A program made the position numbers and the translations under genes. Under the pieces are notes generated by a model that ran no database searches, was not told where the DNA came from, and saw only the letters and a list, made by a program, of their open reading frames with translations. From an uncultured Elusimicrobia bacterium (GTDB lineage Bacteria > Elusimicrobiota > Endomicrobiia > Endomicrobiales > CAIRNS01): a stretch of DNA of 64,000 nt. Within the stretch, counting starts at the first letter, position 1; the number at the start of each line of letters is the position of its first letter. Location: positions 1-64,000 of the forward strand of contig CAIRNS010000015.1 of assembly GCA_903880015.1 (NCBI GenBank), written 5' to 3'. This document shows positions 1-7,931 of this stretch, piece by piece.

Positions 1-2
1 CT

Positions 3-554
3 GTCAGAGCGGTGATTATGCGGAAAAACTTCCGGGAGTTGTCGTTGTTTCCAGATTTCTGCAGAAAATACGGGATACAAAAACTGCAATTACGATTTCT
101 CTATGGGTTCCCAGAAGAAAGCATTTTTTTTGGCACTAATTCTTCCGATATGGTCCAGGAGTTTAAAGTCCAGCTCGCGCTCACAGAAGAAAAATGTGAA
201 CATTTTGGTATTGTTCTTGAAAACAATTTCAACACTATTCTCCGGGAACAGGGAAATAGTGGGGCATCTGGTGTTATTTCAGGTGTGCCGAGCTCTCCCC
301 GTTGTGTGAAGCCATGGAAGAGCCTTGCTTTGTTTTTTGACGGGACGGTGAAGCCAGGATGCGAATGCGGGATTCCTGTCGGGAACATGGCTTCTGCCAA
401 CTTGGAGGATGTGTGGAACAATGATGTTATGCAGAACTACCGGAGTAAAATACGCAACAATGACGCGGTTGGGTTTTGCTCGGAAGATTGCTGTAAAGGA
501 ATTATCTGGAAAGCGCAATTGCAAAAATCAGAAAATCAATCTTTCTCAAAGTGA
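3..554 (+). CDS. Radical SAM protein, C-terminal SPASM part (5' truncated)
   Basis: The frame is open to the left window edge, so this is only the C-terminal part. The text FDGTVKPGCECG, then GNM, EDVWNND and a terminal CSEDCC matches the SPASM/twitch layout (Cys, PW, DG.V.PC, GN, WN, R, C..C) that binds auxiliary Fe-S clusters in radical SAM enzymes. The upstream stretch (RELSLFPDFCRKYGIQKLQL) looks like the last strand-helix unit of a radical SAM barrel. The CxxxCxxC core would lie outside the window. Function is unknown; peptide-modifying or glycan-related roles are both possible. It converges on the minus-strand glycan operon with only about 15 nt between stop codons. GTG at 12 or ATG at 18 could be read as starts but would leave no catalytic core. 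Confidence 0.7.
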   Translation, partial: VRAVIMRKNFRELSLFPDFCRKYGIQKLQLRFLYGFPEESIFFGTNSSDMVQEFKVQLALTEEKCEHFGIVLENNFNTILREQGNSGASGVISGVPSSPRCVKPWKSLALFFDGTVKPGCECGIPVGNMASANLEDVWNNDVMQNYRSKIRNNDAVGFCSEDCCKGIIWKAQLQKSENQSFSK

Positions 555-580
555 GAAGGTTTAGAACCTTATTTGAGAAA
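542..580. terminator. Nested inverted repeat at convergent gene ends
   Basis: TTTCTCAAA (542-550) pairs with TTTGAGAAA (572-580), and inside it AAGGTT (556-561) pairs with AACCTT (565-570). The repeat covers the stop of the radical SAM gene and ends just past the stop of the PAS gene. It probably ends both convergent transcripts, but neither strand shows a clean U-tract directly after the stem, so the call is tentative. Confidence 0.35.
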
Positions 581-1495
581 AAAAAGTGTTCCCGCTGGGG
601 TTGTTTTAGTTCCTACCGCAATACAATACAGTGTTTTTTCATTGAATCTTTCCGAAAACTCAGTGCCACGCGCGGCTGATGCGGTGTGCATTAGCTCTGC
701 GATAACGGGGTGGGGCAATACATCGATAATGTGTTTTCCCGTCATCTGCACAGCAAGTAGACCAAACGCTGATGCAAATTGAGGATGTATCGCACTAATG
801 CGATTTTCAGCATTGAGAACCATCATAGGCATGGCATGAAGCGCTACCAGAGATTGGATGAGAATATCAGCTCGCGTATTGGAAGCGATTTCTATCGGAG
901 CGTTGAAGATCTCGGTGTTCAATGGAGGGGTGGTGTCCCGACAGCCGGGACGCCTGAACAGCAACATTATGGCTATGGCAACTATGAAAATGAGAGCCCC
1001 AGCGGTGTATCCTGTCCGTTTTTTAAGATCCGTGAGGGCTGTATCTATTTTTTGTGAAGAGACGACCATACATAGTGTTGCGGAGGACTGAAGCGGAATA
1101 GAATAGAGCCAGGAAGTTGACGATGATTTCTGTATCAGAGGTTTTCGTTTGGTTATTGCTGTACGGTGAAAAGTGTCGGTATATTTTTGGCCCCACTCGC
1201 TTGTTCTGTCGTGAATGAGTATTTTACCGTCCGCATCAAGGATATATGCTGCGGCAATATCATCCATGTGCGCCAGGTTTTGAATCTGTATCAGCAGAAG
1301 GACATCGTCTTTCTCCTTGACAGCCCGGTTGATCGGGCCGACCGCCATAGCGGTGACAGCGACAATTTTGTCCGATATATTATTTTTCATGTGGAGCCGG
1401 ACAGTAGGCAAGAAGTCGAGCCCATAGATGCCGGCAACGGTGGCGGCTATCAGAAAAAAGATTCCGGCGGTTGTTCTTCGGGAGAAGGGAATCAT
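569..1495 (-). CDS. Membrane-anchored Cache/PAS sensor-like protein without an output domain
   Basis: A 308-residue protein with a transmembrane helix at about 10-27, an extracytoplasmic segment of about 130 residues with Cache-like text (AAAYILDADGKILIHDRT), a second helix at about 180-197, and a C-terminal PAS-like domain (MVLNAENRISAIHPQFASAFG, then TGKHIIDVLP). No kinase, cyclase, HAMP or methyl-accepting domain follows, and the protein ends with the PAS fold. The start chosen is ATG at 1495, which overlaps the stop of the upstream glycosyltransferase gene as ATGA; a longer frame to 1630 exists but lies inside that gene. Translational coupling to the GT39-PAP2 gene suggests it senses envelope state for the glycan operon, which is inference. 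It could also act by binding another protein's PAS domain. Confidence 0.6.
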   Translation of the reverse strand: MIPFSRRTTAGIFFLIAATVAGIYGLDFLPTVRLHMKNNISDKIVAVTAMAVGPINRAVKEKDDVLLLIQIQNLAHMDDIAAAYILDADGKILIHDRTSEWGQKYTDTFHRTAITKRKPLIQKSSSTSWLYSIPLQSSATLCMVVSSQKIDTALTDLKKRTGYTAGALIFIVAIAIMLLFRRPGCRDTTPPLNTEIFNAPIEIASNTRADILIQSLVALHAMPMMVLNAENRISAIHPQFASAFGLLAVQMTGKHIIDVLPHPVIAELMHTASAARGTEFSERFNEKTLYCIAVGTKTTPAGTLFFLK

Positions 1496-3738
1496 AATTT
1501 GATGAGTTTTGTCATGATCAGTGCGATACCGCTGCCGATTATCGCGCCGGCCACTACATCCGAGGGGAAATGTACGCCGATATACATGCGGGAAAAACCG
1601 ATGAATACGGCGAAGAGATAGAACGCCCACCAGTATTTTTTAACGCGGCTGGTAAGAAAGGTCGCGACGGCAAAGGCAATCTGTGTGTGCCCCGAAGGAA
1701 ATGAACCCTTAAAAAATATCTCGGCAAAGGTTTTTACCTGCCCGCCGAATACCGCCGGGGGGCGCAACCGTCCGATCCAGTCCTTCATAAAGTTTACCAG
1801 TATTCCACCGATAGCCACGATGGCGATGGCCAGCAAAAACTCGGCCAAAAACTTTTCTCGCCGAGTATTCCACAGCACAATCCCGACAATCGTCAGTAGT
1901 ACAATAAGTCCGGTGTTTAACCCGAGCGCCATGTCGATTTTGCTTACCCAGCCCATCACAAAGTCGAGCGCCGGGAAGTGCATCGTTCTATTGAAGAACC
2001 AGAACACGCGGTGGTCAATCCTAATCAAGGCGGCTGCGATGCTTTTATGTTCGCCCAACGCTGTCGCGGTGTATTGGGTTGGCAGTTTTGCAAGAGCAAA
2101 TTGTCGGCAACGGGTTATCCAGAAGATCCGGCACACTTTGCCCCGGCGGCATATCTTCAGCGTCACCGGCTTGTCAAACGAGGCGAACGGGAACACCGTC
2201 TGTGGGTCTATATAAAAATAATCGTTGGTGACGAACAACGCATCACGGCCGTCAAGCGCGCTGATATCTCGTTGCCAGAGATCATAGGCGTCAATACGGT
2301 CGCTAAGCGTGTAAACAAAGGGGTGTGACGGCACCGCGAATGCCACCTGGCTTGAGACATAGTGGCGGTGACTGAAAATAAACGCGTTAGGCGTCTCCGT
2401 CATCATTTCAGTCAGTTTCTCTCCGACCTCTTTCCATCCGTATAATTCATTGGTGACATCAACTTTTTCCGCTTTAGTGACGCCGTCTTCTATTTTTGAA
2501 GCGTCGGTCTTGGACATAAACCATTCAGGGCGTAGCGGTTTAAAGAGCGCTTGTACCGGGACCAGGACGGTCAGAAAAATTGCCAGCGATGCGGCAGAGG
2601 TAATAAAGATTCTCGCCGGCCGGTTGTCCCAGCGGCTGACAATAAAATGCCCCGCAGAAATGGTCAGCAGGAGATATCCCATGGCCGGCCAATGGGGTAG
2701 AATTTCGTTAAATCCGGCGATGGCGTTAAAGAGAATCAGCGTTGGCAGGGAAAAAGAAAATATAAATAAAGCGGGAAGAGCCGGTGATTGCGCGTGGTTC
2801 GTTGCTTGACGACGCAACGCTTTGACAGCGGTTAAAGACAGTGATCCCGCCAGCGCCCAGTAGAGAAAGAAAAAGAGCGGTGAAAGATACCCTGCCTGGG
2901 CTCCCATGGTTCTGCCCAGGAGCGCTATCGAGAAATGCGGCAGTCCCGTGCCGAAACCATGGCGCAGCTGAAAGCCAAAAGAAACCCAGTTGTTCTCCCC
3001 GTTCCATGCGATGACCGCCGAGAACATAATAAGCGCGACCGCCAGAGCTATGTATGGACCTTTTGTTCGCAGAAGACGACGGTGTTCGCGTGAAAGCAGA
3101 AGAAACAATCCAGCGGATACCGGCAGGAGGACGGCATTATATTTACTTAACAGCCCCGCCCCGAGCACCGCACCCAGCACATACCAGCGGGAAAGGTTCG
3201 GTCGCTTGTCGATGATGATGCGGTGAAAGATGAAGGCGAACAAGGCCCAGCACAGCGCCAGCGGTGCGTCGGGAACCGTTAATACCGCACCCAAAAAGGA
3301 AAAGACCGGGATGATGTTGAGCAGGACTATGGTGAAAAATGCTATTTGCTCGGAATAAAGGTTTTTGGCGAGTTTGTAAAGAACTATGCTGGTACAAAAG
3401 AATATAAGAACAGTGGGGAAGCGTACCGCAAACTCAGTAGAACCGAACACCATGGTTGAAAGTTTGATAATCCATGCGATGAGCGGCGGATGGTCGAAAT
3501 ATGAAAGGGCAGGATGCTGGGTGTAGGTCCAATAATGGGCTTCGTCACCGCTGAGTCCGATGCGCCCGATGATGAACAGGCGGATAATAGCGGTGCCTGT
3601 GTTGAGTATCCAGAAAAGCCGGTTAAATTCTTTTTTTGCGTCAGTGTTGAACAGCGATCGAAAATAGCTCACCACTTGACGTAACAAGTGCGGCGCGGAA
3701 TATTCCCGGGTCATAAGGTTCTTTATGGTAAGTTTCAT
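1492..3738 (-). CDS. GT39/ArnT-like glycosyltransferase fused to a PAP2 phosphatase
   Basis: This 748-residue polytopic protein has two parts. Residues about 30-530 are a GT-C glycosyltransferase of the PMT/ArnT type, with the first-loop acidic motif GDEAHYW and the FDHPPL signature; such enzymes move a sugar from a polyprenyl-phosphate carrier to an extracytoplasmic acceptor. Residues about 560-748 are a PAP2 phosphatase with all three motifs intact: K-x6-RP (KDWIGRLRP), PSGH at 681-684 and SR-x5-H-x3-D (H723, D727). The DPM-like synthase that could charge the carrier lies directly upstream with TAATG overlap at 3736-3740. The PAP2 part could recycle the lipid carrier or dephosphorylate/phosphorylate the acceptor (LpxE/LpxT-like roles); the sequence cannot decide. 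The fusion is continuous, with no internal stop. Confidence 0.85.
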   Translation of the reverse strand: MKLTIKNLMTREYSAPHLLRQVVSYFRSLFNTDAKKEFNRLFWILNTGTAIIRLFIIGRIGLSGDEAHYWTYTQHPALSYFDHPPLIAWIIKLSTMVFGSTEFAVRFPTVLIFFCTSIVLYKLAKNLYSEQIAFFTIVLLNIIPVFSFLGAVLTVPDAPLALCWALFAFIFHRIIIDKRPNLSRWYVLGAVLGAGLLSKYNAVLLPVSAGLFLLLSREHRRLLRTKGPYIALAVALIMFSAVIAWNGENNWVSFGFQLRHGFGTGLPHFSIALLGRTMGAQAGYLSPLFFFLYWALAGSLSLTAVKALRRQATNHAQSPALPALFIFSFSLPTLILFNAIAGFNEILPHWPAMGYLLLTISAGHFIVSRWDNRPARIFITSAASLAIFLTVLVPVQALFKPLRPEWFMSKTDASKIEDGVTKAEKVDVTNELYGWKEVGEKLTEMMTETPNAFIFSHRHYVSSQVAFAVPSHPFVYTLSDRIDAYDLWQRDISALDGRDALFVTNDYFYIDPQTVFPFASFDKPVTLKICRRGKVCRIFWITRCRQFALAKLPTQYTATALGEHKSIAAALIRIDHRVFWFFNRTMHFPALDFVMGWVSKIDMALGLNTGLIVLLTIVGIVLWNTRREKFLAEFLLAIAIVAIGGILVNFMKDWIGRLRPPAVFGGQVKTFAEIFFKGSFPSGHTQIAFAVATFLTSRVKKYWWAFYLFAVFIGFSRMYIGVHFPSDVVAGAIIGSGIALIMTKLIKL

Positions 3739-4430
3739 TATAAAAAACGAAGTTTAAGAACGCGAAAAAGATATTTGAAGAGCGTTGAAGAGCCCAGTTT
3801 CGATGTGCCGGTCTTGCGGGCAAGAAATTCAATCGGTATCTCAGCCATAGATACATTGTTTTTGCGGGCAAAATAAATAACTTCAGTTACAATGAAGGGG
3901 TCCCGTGCGTGCAGGTGGGGAAGCAGTTTTGCGAGCGCGGCTCTGGTGAACATTCGGAAACCCGATGTCGGGTCAGCCAGCGTGACGCCAAGAACCAGAG
4001 AAAGGTAGCGACGCGCCAGGGCGCTGATGATCAGGCGCAGGGCAGAGCGGTCATCGTCTTTTCCGCCGGCGACATAGCGCGAGCCGATGACGATATCGCA
4101 GGTTTTAATTCTTTCAAACATCGCGGGAATAAAGCGAGGTGGGTGAGAGTGGTCTGCGTCAAGCTCAACGATATGTGTTGCGCCCATGTCCAGCGCTTTT
4201 TTAAAGCCATCAATGCCGGCCCATCCGCGCCCACGGTTTTCAGTGCGCAGAAGCAGATGAAGACGGGGATGTGTTTTCATCATTTCTTCAACTATAGTGT
4301 AGGTCCCGTCGGGTGAATGGTCGTCAACCACCAGAACGGCAATATCCAGCGGCAAGGCAAGCAACTCCTGGACTATGGCGGTGATATTGCCCGCCTCATT
4401 ATAGGTGGGCAGAATCGCTACAAGAGACAT
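3738..4430 (-). CDS. Polyprenyl-phosphate sugar synthase (GT2, DPM1-like)
   Basis: A 230-residue soluble GT2 enzyme with the GT-A fold. PTYNEAGN opens the protein, VVDDHSPDGT binds the nucleotide sugar, DADHSHPP supplies the DxD-type metal site, and GSRYVAGG follows, as in dolichyl-phosphate mannose synthases. It lacks the C-terminal membrane helices of the longer DPM/GtrB enzymes. The expected reaction is NDP-hexose plus polyprenyl phosphate to polyprenyl-P-hexose at the inner face of the cytoplasmic membrane. Its product is the usual donor for the GT39-type enzyme encoded next, with which it overlaps by one base. It overlaps the upstream GT9 gene by 13 nt. The sugar is not predictable. Confidence 0.85.
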   Translation of the reverse strand: MSLVAILPTYNEAGNITAIVQELLALPLDIAVLVVDDHSPDGTYTIVEEMMKTHPRLHLLLRTENRGRGWAGIDGFKKALDMGATHIVELDADHSHPPRFIPAMFERIKTCDIVIGSRYVAGGKDDDRSALRLIISALARRYLSLVLGVTLADPTSGFRMFTRAALAKLLPHLHARDPFIVTEVIYFARKNNVSMAEIPIEFLARKTGTSKLGSSTLFKYLFRVLKLRFL

Positions 4431-5539
4431 GCTGTGACCGCCTGTTCCACCATGTCAGCGGTAATCGTATCCATGCAAGTCGGTTTCTTATCGCACATCT
4501 GCCGATAACAGCAAACGCAGTCGAGGGGTGAAACGACTTTGACGCCGCGGTTATATATCGCAATCTCCGGCGCCGAGGTCGGCCCGAACACGGCAACCAC
4601 TTTTTTCTTAAGCCCCAGTGCCGCGTGCAGTGCCAGCGTATCGCCGGTTACCACCAGCTCGCACAGGTTTATAAGCGCAAAAAAATCCGGGATACTGTTG
4701 TCTGTTCCGCTGTTGACCACCGTTGTCCGTGTGTTCTTTGAGAGTCCCGCCAGTATCTCCTGCTCGTCTTCGCCGCCCAACAGAAGAATGGCGTATCCCG
4801 CTTTGCCCAGACGGGCTATAAGCGTTCGGTATCCCCGGTCAGTCCATCGTTTGAGTTTCCAGCGCTTGCCCGCGCCTGGGTTTATGCCGATTATCCTTTT
4901 GCCCGTTAAGCCGTGCCGGTGCGCAAAGGCAGTCGCTTTTTTGACGGATGCCGGCAGCAAGGGGGTGCCTATTTCGTAATCGTTTCGCGGCAGTCCGACG
5001 ATTTTTGCCATCCAATGCTGGTATGTATCCGTGTTCTTTTTTTTGAGAATATCATTACCGCTCATTGCCAGCCAGCGGGAAGCGAAGATGTTAGAAGAGC
5101 GAATACGCCGTTTGTCGTCAAGGCAATAACCGATGATGACCGCGGCAAATGCGGCGCGGGTGAGCATCAAACTTTCCGGGGAAAGGTCAAGGTTAATGAC
5201 TATGTCAAATCGTTCGGCTGAAAGTTTTTCGTAAATAGTTTTGTCCATCGGCCAAATGTGGTCGATGTGAGGGTTGCCGTTAAGGATAGGTTCAGAGCCG
5301 GCGGCGACCAGCCAGGTAATATGAGCGCGCGGCCATTTCGCGCGCAGCCCGGGCAACAGAAAGGTGGTGCGTAAGACATCGCCCATGGCGCCTAATTTAA
5401 TAATAAGTATTCTAGTGACGGGGCTGTTCCGGGTGTTGACAGAACGATAGTGCGTGCAGTTGACGCACACCTGTTTGTTCTTTTTGTGAAACCGGCACGG
5501 CCGGTCAAGAGGAAAGTAAATACAGTCGGTTTTCAACAT
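4418..5539 (-). CDS. Glycosyltransferase family 9 (heptosyltransferase-like) with N-terminal Cys cluster
   Basis: A 373-residue GT9 protein related to the WaaC/WaaF/RfaQ heptosyltransferases of lipopolysaccharide core synthesis. The N-terminal Rossmann text ILIIKLGAMGDVLRTT and the C-terminal nucleotide-binding text VTGDTLALHAALGLKKKVVA are typical. Before the fold lies a Cys cluster at residues 6, 15, 25 and 28 (C-x8-C-x9-C-x2-C), and a second Cys-rich patch sits near the C-terminus (CVCCYRQMC). These look like a metal or Fe-S site, which classical WaaC/WaaF lack. I chose ATG at 5539 because the longer frame would begin with TTG at 5560. It is the first gene of the minus-strand glycan operon. 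The donor sugar is unknown; ADP-heptose is the family default. Confidence 0.8.
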   Translation of the reverse strand: MLKTDCIYFPLDRPCRFHKKNKQVCVNCTHYRSVNTRNSPVTRILIIKLGAMGDVLRTTFLLPGLRAKWPRAHITWLVAAGSEPILNGNPHIDHIWPMDKTIYEKLSAERFDIVINLDLSPESLMLTRAAFAAVIIGYCLDDKRRIRSSNIFASRWLAMSGNDILKKKNTDTYQHWMAKIVGLPRNDYEIGTPLLPASVKKATAFAHRHGLTGKRIIGINPGAGKRWKLKRWTDRGYRTLIARLGKAGYAILLLGGEDEQEILAGLSKNTRTTVVNSGTDNSIPDFFALINLCELVVTGDTLALHAALGLKKKVVAVFGPTSAPEIAIYNRGVKVVSPLDCVCCYRQMCDKKPTCMDTITADMVEQAVTACLL

Positions 5540-5585
5540 GCGTGTAGAGTATTGAACCAAATTATTAAATTCAAATCAAATTTAG

Positions 5586-5591
5586 TAGAAT
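5586..5591 (+). promoter_or_regulatory. Likely -10 box of larE, nine bases before the start
   Basis: TAGAAT lies nine bases before ATG 5601 and there is no Shine-Dalgarno sequence between them. The -35 region (about 5563-5568, TATTAA) is weak. If this box is used the mRNA starts at or within a few bases of the start codon. Confidence 0.4.
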
Positions 5592-5600
5592 GTCCGCACT

Positions 5601-6389
5601 ATGAATAAAAAACAGAAACTTCTTGAAGATTGTATTCGCAGCTATGGAAAAGTGTTGGTAGCTTTTTCCGGTGGTGTTGATTCAACCTATCTATTGGCTA
5701 TAGCGCGCCGGGTGCTGGGGAAAAACAATGTGCTCGCGCTTACCGCCGTCAGTGAAACCTATCCGGCTGCGGAACTCCTTCGGGCGCGTCAATTGGCACG
5801 GCAGTTGGATGTGGTTATAAGGGTTATAAAAACGAACGAGTTGCGCAATGCGTCCTTTAAAAAAAATCCGCGCGACCGGTGCTTCTTTTGTAAAAATGAG
5901 TTGTTTTCAAAATTAGACGCAATAGCGCAAAAACGAGGAATGGTAGTTTGCGATGGAACCAACGCCTCCGACGCCGGCGATTACCGCCCGGGTCGCGCAG
6001 CGGCTAAGAAATGGAAGATTGTTTCGCCGCTGGCAGCGGCGGGGCTGACCAAAGACGACATTAGGGCGTTGAGTAAGCAGATGAAATTGTCGACATGGAA
6101 TATGCCGGCACAGGCATGCCTTGCGTCGCGGTTTCCCTATGGAACGCCCATTACCCTAAAAGAACTGGCCAAAGTGGAGCAAACCGAAGAACTGCTCAAA
6201 CGCCGGGGTTTTGCCGTGGTCCGGGTCCGCAATCACAACGAGCTTGCGCGTATTGAGGTAGAACCGGGTAACATTATTTCTTTGATGAATATACTGTCTG
6301 ATGCATCATTTCTTGCCAGGATAAAAAAGCTTGGCTGGCGCTTTGTTTGCGTCGATGCATCCGGTTATACTATGGGTTGTTTTAACTAA
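5601..6389 (+). CDS. larE: LarE-type ATP-dependent sulfur transferase (nickel-pincer cofactor synthesis family)
   Basis: A 262-residue PP-loop ATPase. SGGVDS at 23-28 is the pyrophosphate-binding loop. NPRDRCFFC puts Cys at 94 and 97, and PAQACLASRFPYG puts Cys at 173, the position of the sacrificial Cys176 of Lactobacillus plantarum LarE. Having three cysteines (94, 97, 173) resembles the LarE group that is thought to carry a [4Fe-4S] cluster and use it for sulfur transfer rather than sacrificing its own Cys. LarE sulfurates the pyridinium precursor of the nickel-pincer cofactor of lactate racemase and relatives. No larB, larC or larA lies in the window, so the substrate is unproven; members of this family are also annotated broadly as ATP-utilising sulfurtransferases. 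Confidence 0.85.
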   Translation: MNKKQKLLEDCIRSYGKVLVAFSGGVDSTYLLAIARRVLGKNNVLALTAVSETYPAAELLRARQLARQLDVVIRVIKTNELRNASFKKNPRDRCFFCKNELFSKLDAIAQKRGMVVCDGTNASDAGDYRPGRAAAKKWKIVSPLAAAGLTKDDIRALSKQMKLSTWNMPAQACLASRFPYGTPITLKELAKVEQTEELLKRRGFAVVRVRNHNELARIEVEPGNIISLMNILSDASFLARIKKLGWRFVCVDASGYTMGCFN

Positions 6390-6416
6390 CAGATGTTCTC
6401 GAAAGGTTGTACCCGC

Positions 6417-6445
6417 TTGACAGGGGTGGTATAAATTTATATAAC
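6417..6445 (+). promoter_or_regulatory. Promoter of the decarboxylase gene, start codon 12 bases after the -10
   Basis: TTGACA (6417-6422), a 17-base spacer and TATAAC (6440-6445) make a near-consensus sigma-70-type promoter. The predicted transcript start (about 6452) is about six bases before ATG 6458, leaving no room for a Shine-Dalgarno sequence. Confidence 0.65.
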
Positions 6446-6457
6446 TACCCATTCTCT

Positions 6458-7912
6458 ATGAAACCACAACAAAAGGCACCTCTTTTTGAGACACTTCTGG
6501 CCCATGCAAAACGGGATGTTATTTCTTTTCATACCCCCGGTCATAAAAACGGCAAGGGCATAGACCGTCGTCTGCGTGATTATACCGGGAAGAATGTTTA
6601 TAAATTTGATGTGACGGTCTTCCCCGAAGTCGATTCCCTGCATGACCCGACGGGTCCTATCCGCAAAGCCCAGAACCTGATGGCGAAGGCCTACGGCGTC
6701 GAACACTCTTTTTTTCTGGTTAACGGTTCCAGCGTCGGCAATATGGCGATGTTCATGGCCGCCTGTAAACCGGGCGGTTCGGTCATCGTGTCCCGTAGTT
6801 CGCATAAATCGATTATGTCCGGCATCATTATGTCTGGGGTGTGGCCGATTTGGATCCAGCCGAAAATAGACCAAAACCTCGATATTATTTTCAATTCATC
6901 CGTTGACGAAATAGAAGAGGCTTTGGACCGTTACCCTGAATCGCAGGCCGTGTTCGTCACCAGTCCTACCTATAACGGAGTGACTACCGACCTTGCAAAG
7001 ATAGCCGAGCTTTGCCATATGCGCGGGAAAGTGTTGCTGGTAGACGAAGCCCACGGACCGCATTTAAAGTTTAACAGCAACCTGCCGATGTCCGCAGTTG
7101 AGGCCGGGGCTGATATGTGCGTGCAGTCGACGCACAAAATACTGTCGGCGTTGTCGCAGGGGTCAGTCCTTCACTTTAATTCTCAACTTATCGATATCAA
7201 TCGCGTTAAAAAGGTTGTATCGATGCTGCAGACAACCAGCCCGAATTATCTTATATTGGCCAGTTTGGATCTTGCCCGGCGCCAGGCAGTGATGACCGGT
7301 CAGGCAGCGTTCGACAAAGTCATTCAGGCTGCAGAATCCGCCCGCCGGCAAATTAATCAATTGAAGAAAATTTCATGTTTTACCAAAGAGGACATTAATC
7401 GGATCGGCTACGAACTCGACCGCACAAAACTGACGGTAAATGTGACGCGGACCGGGTTTTCCGGTTATCAGATTGAAGATATTCTGGCAAAAGAGTACAA
7501 TATCCAAGTTGATTGTGCGGACATATTCAATTTAATAGCTATTTTAGGCATTGGTTCAGACAAAAAAGATGTTCAGGCGTTCGTAGACGCGCTGGTGGAT
7601 ATCGATAAAAAGTATCAGGGGCATCAGAAGAACTGGGGATTGCAAATCCCTTCGCTTTCGACTGAAATGGTCATGATGCCGCGGGATGTGTTCTTGACCG
7701 CGCGCATAAAACGCGTTCCCTTGTCTAAGGCAGCGGGGCAAATTGCGGCGCAAACATTGACGCCGTACCCGCCCGGCATACCGGTGCTTATCCCCGGAGA
7801 ACGCATAACTGAAGAAATTCGCGATTATCTTATGGACATGTCGGCAAAGGATATTCGAGTCAGCGGTCAGGAGACGGACACTCTGCGAACAGTGAAAGTG
7901 GTCGCAAATTAA
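6458..7912 (+). CDS. speA: Orn/Lys/Arg decarboxylase (PLP, fold type I), probably arginine decarboxylase
   Basis: A 484-residue enzyme of the short, Bacillus SpeA/YaaO-type OKR decarboxylase family, without the N-terminal wing domain of the inducible E. coli enzymes. HTPGHKNG near the N-terminus, LVNGSSVGN for cofactor phosphate, VDEAHGPH with the pyridine-binding Asp, and STHKILSALSQGS with the PLP lysine are all present; the C-terminal domain has YPPGIPVLIPGE. The product would be agmatine (or putrescine/cadaverine) for polyamine synthesis; substrate choice cannot be read safely. I chose ATG 6458 because the longer frame starts at TTG 6407 upstream of the strong promoter that would make the message. 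dksA-like follows after 19 bases and is probably co-transcribed. Confidence 0.85.
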   Translation: MKPQQKAPLFETLLAHAKRDVISFHTPGHKNGKGIDRRLRDYTGKNVYKFDVTVFPEVDSLHDPTGPIRKAQNLMAKAYGVEHSFFLVNGSSVGNMAMFMAACKPGGSVIVSRSSHKSIMSGIIMSGVWPIWIQPKIDQNLDIIFNSSVDEIEEALDRYPESQAVFVTSPTYNGVTTDLAKIAELCHMRGKVLLVDEAHGPHLKFNSNLPMSAVEAGADMCVQSTHKILSALSQGSVLHFNSQLIDINRVKKVVSMLQTTSPNYLILASLDLARRQAVMTGQAAFDKVIQAAESARRQINQLKKISCFTKEDINRIGYELDRTKLTVNVTRTGFSGYQIEDILAKEYNIQVDCADIFNLIAILGIGSDKKDVQAFVDALVDIDKKYQGHQKNWGLQIPSLSTEMVMMPRDVFLTARIKRVPLSKAAGQIAAQTLTPYPPGIPVLIPGERITEEIRDYLMDMSAKDIRVSGQETDTLRTVKVVAN

Positions 7913-7931
7913 TGGGAATGGGGTTTATCAC

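Noticed and set aside
101-421. Minus-strand open frame opposite the radical SAM gene, and many similar long antisense frames across the window (for example 32804-33385, 48586-49482).
   Set aside because: They mirror strongly coding genes, lack ribosome sites and show no family motifs.
1496-1630. A longer N-terminus for the PAS/Cache protein, starting at 1630.
   Set aside because: It lies wholly inside the PAP2 coding region and is rich in Arg/His with no membrane or domain character; ATG 1495 gives an ATGA overlap and a proper N-terminal helix.
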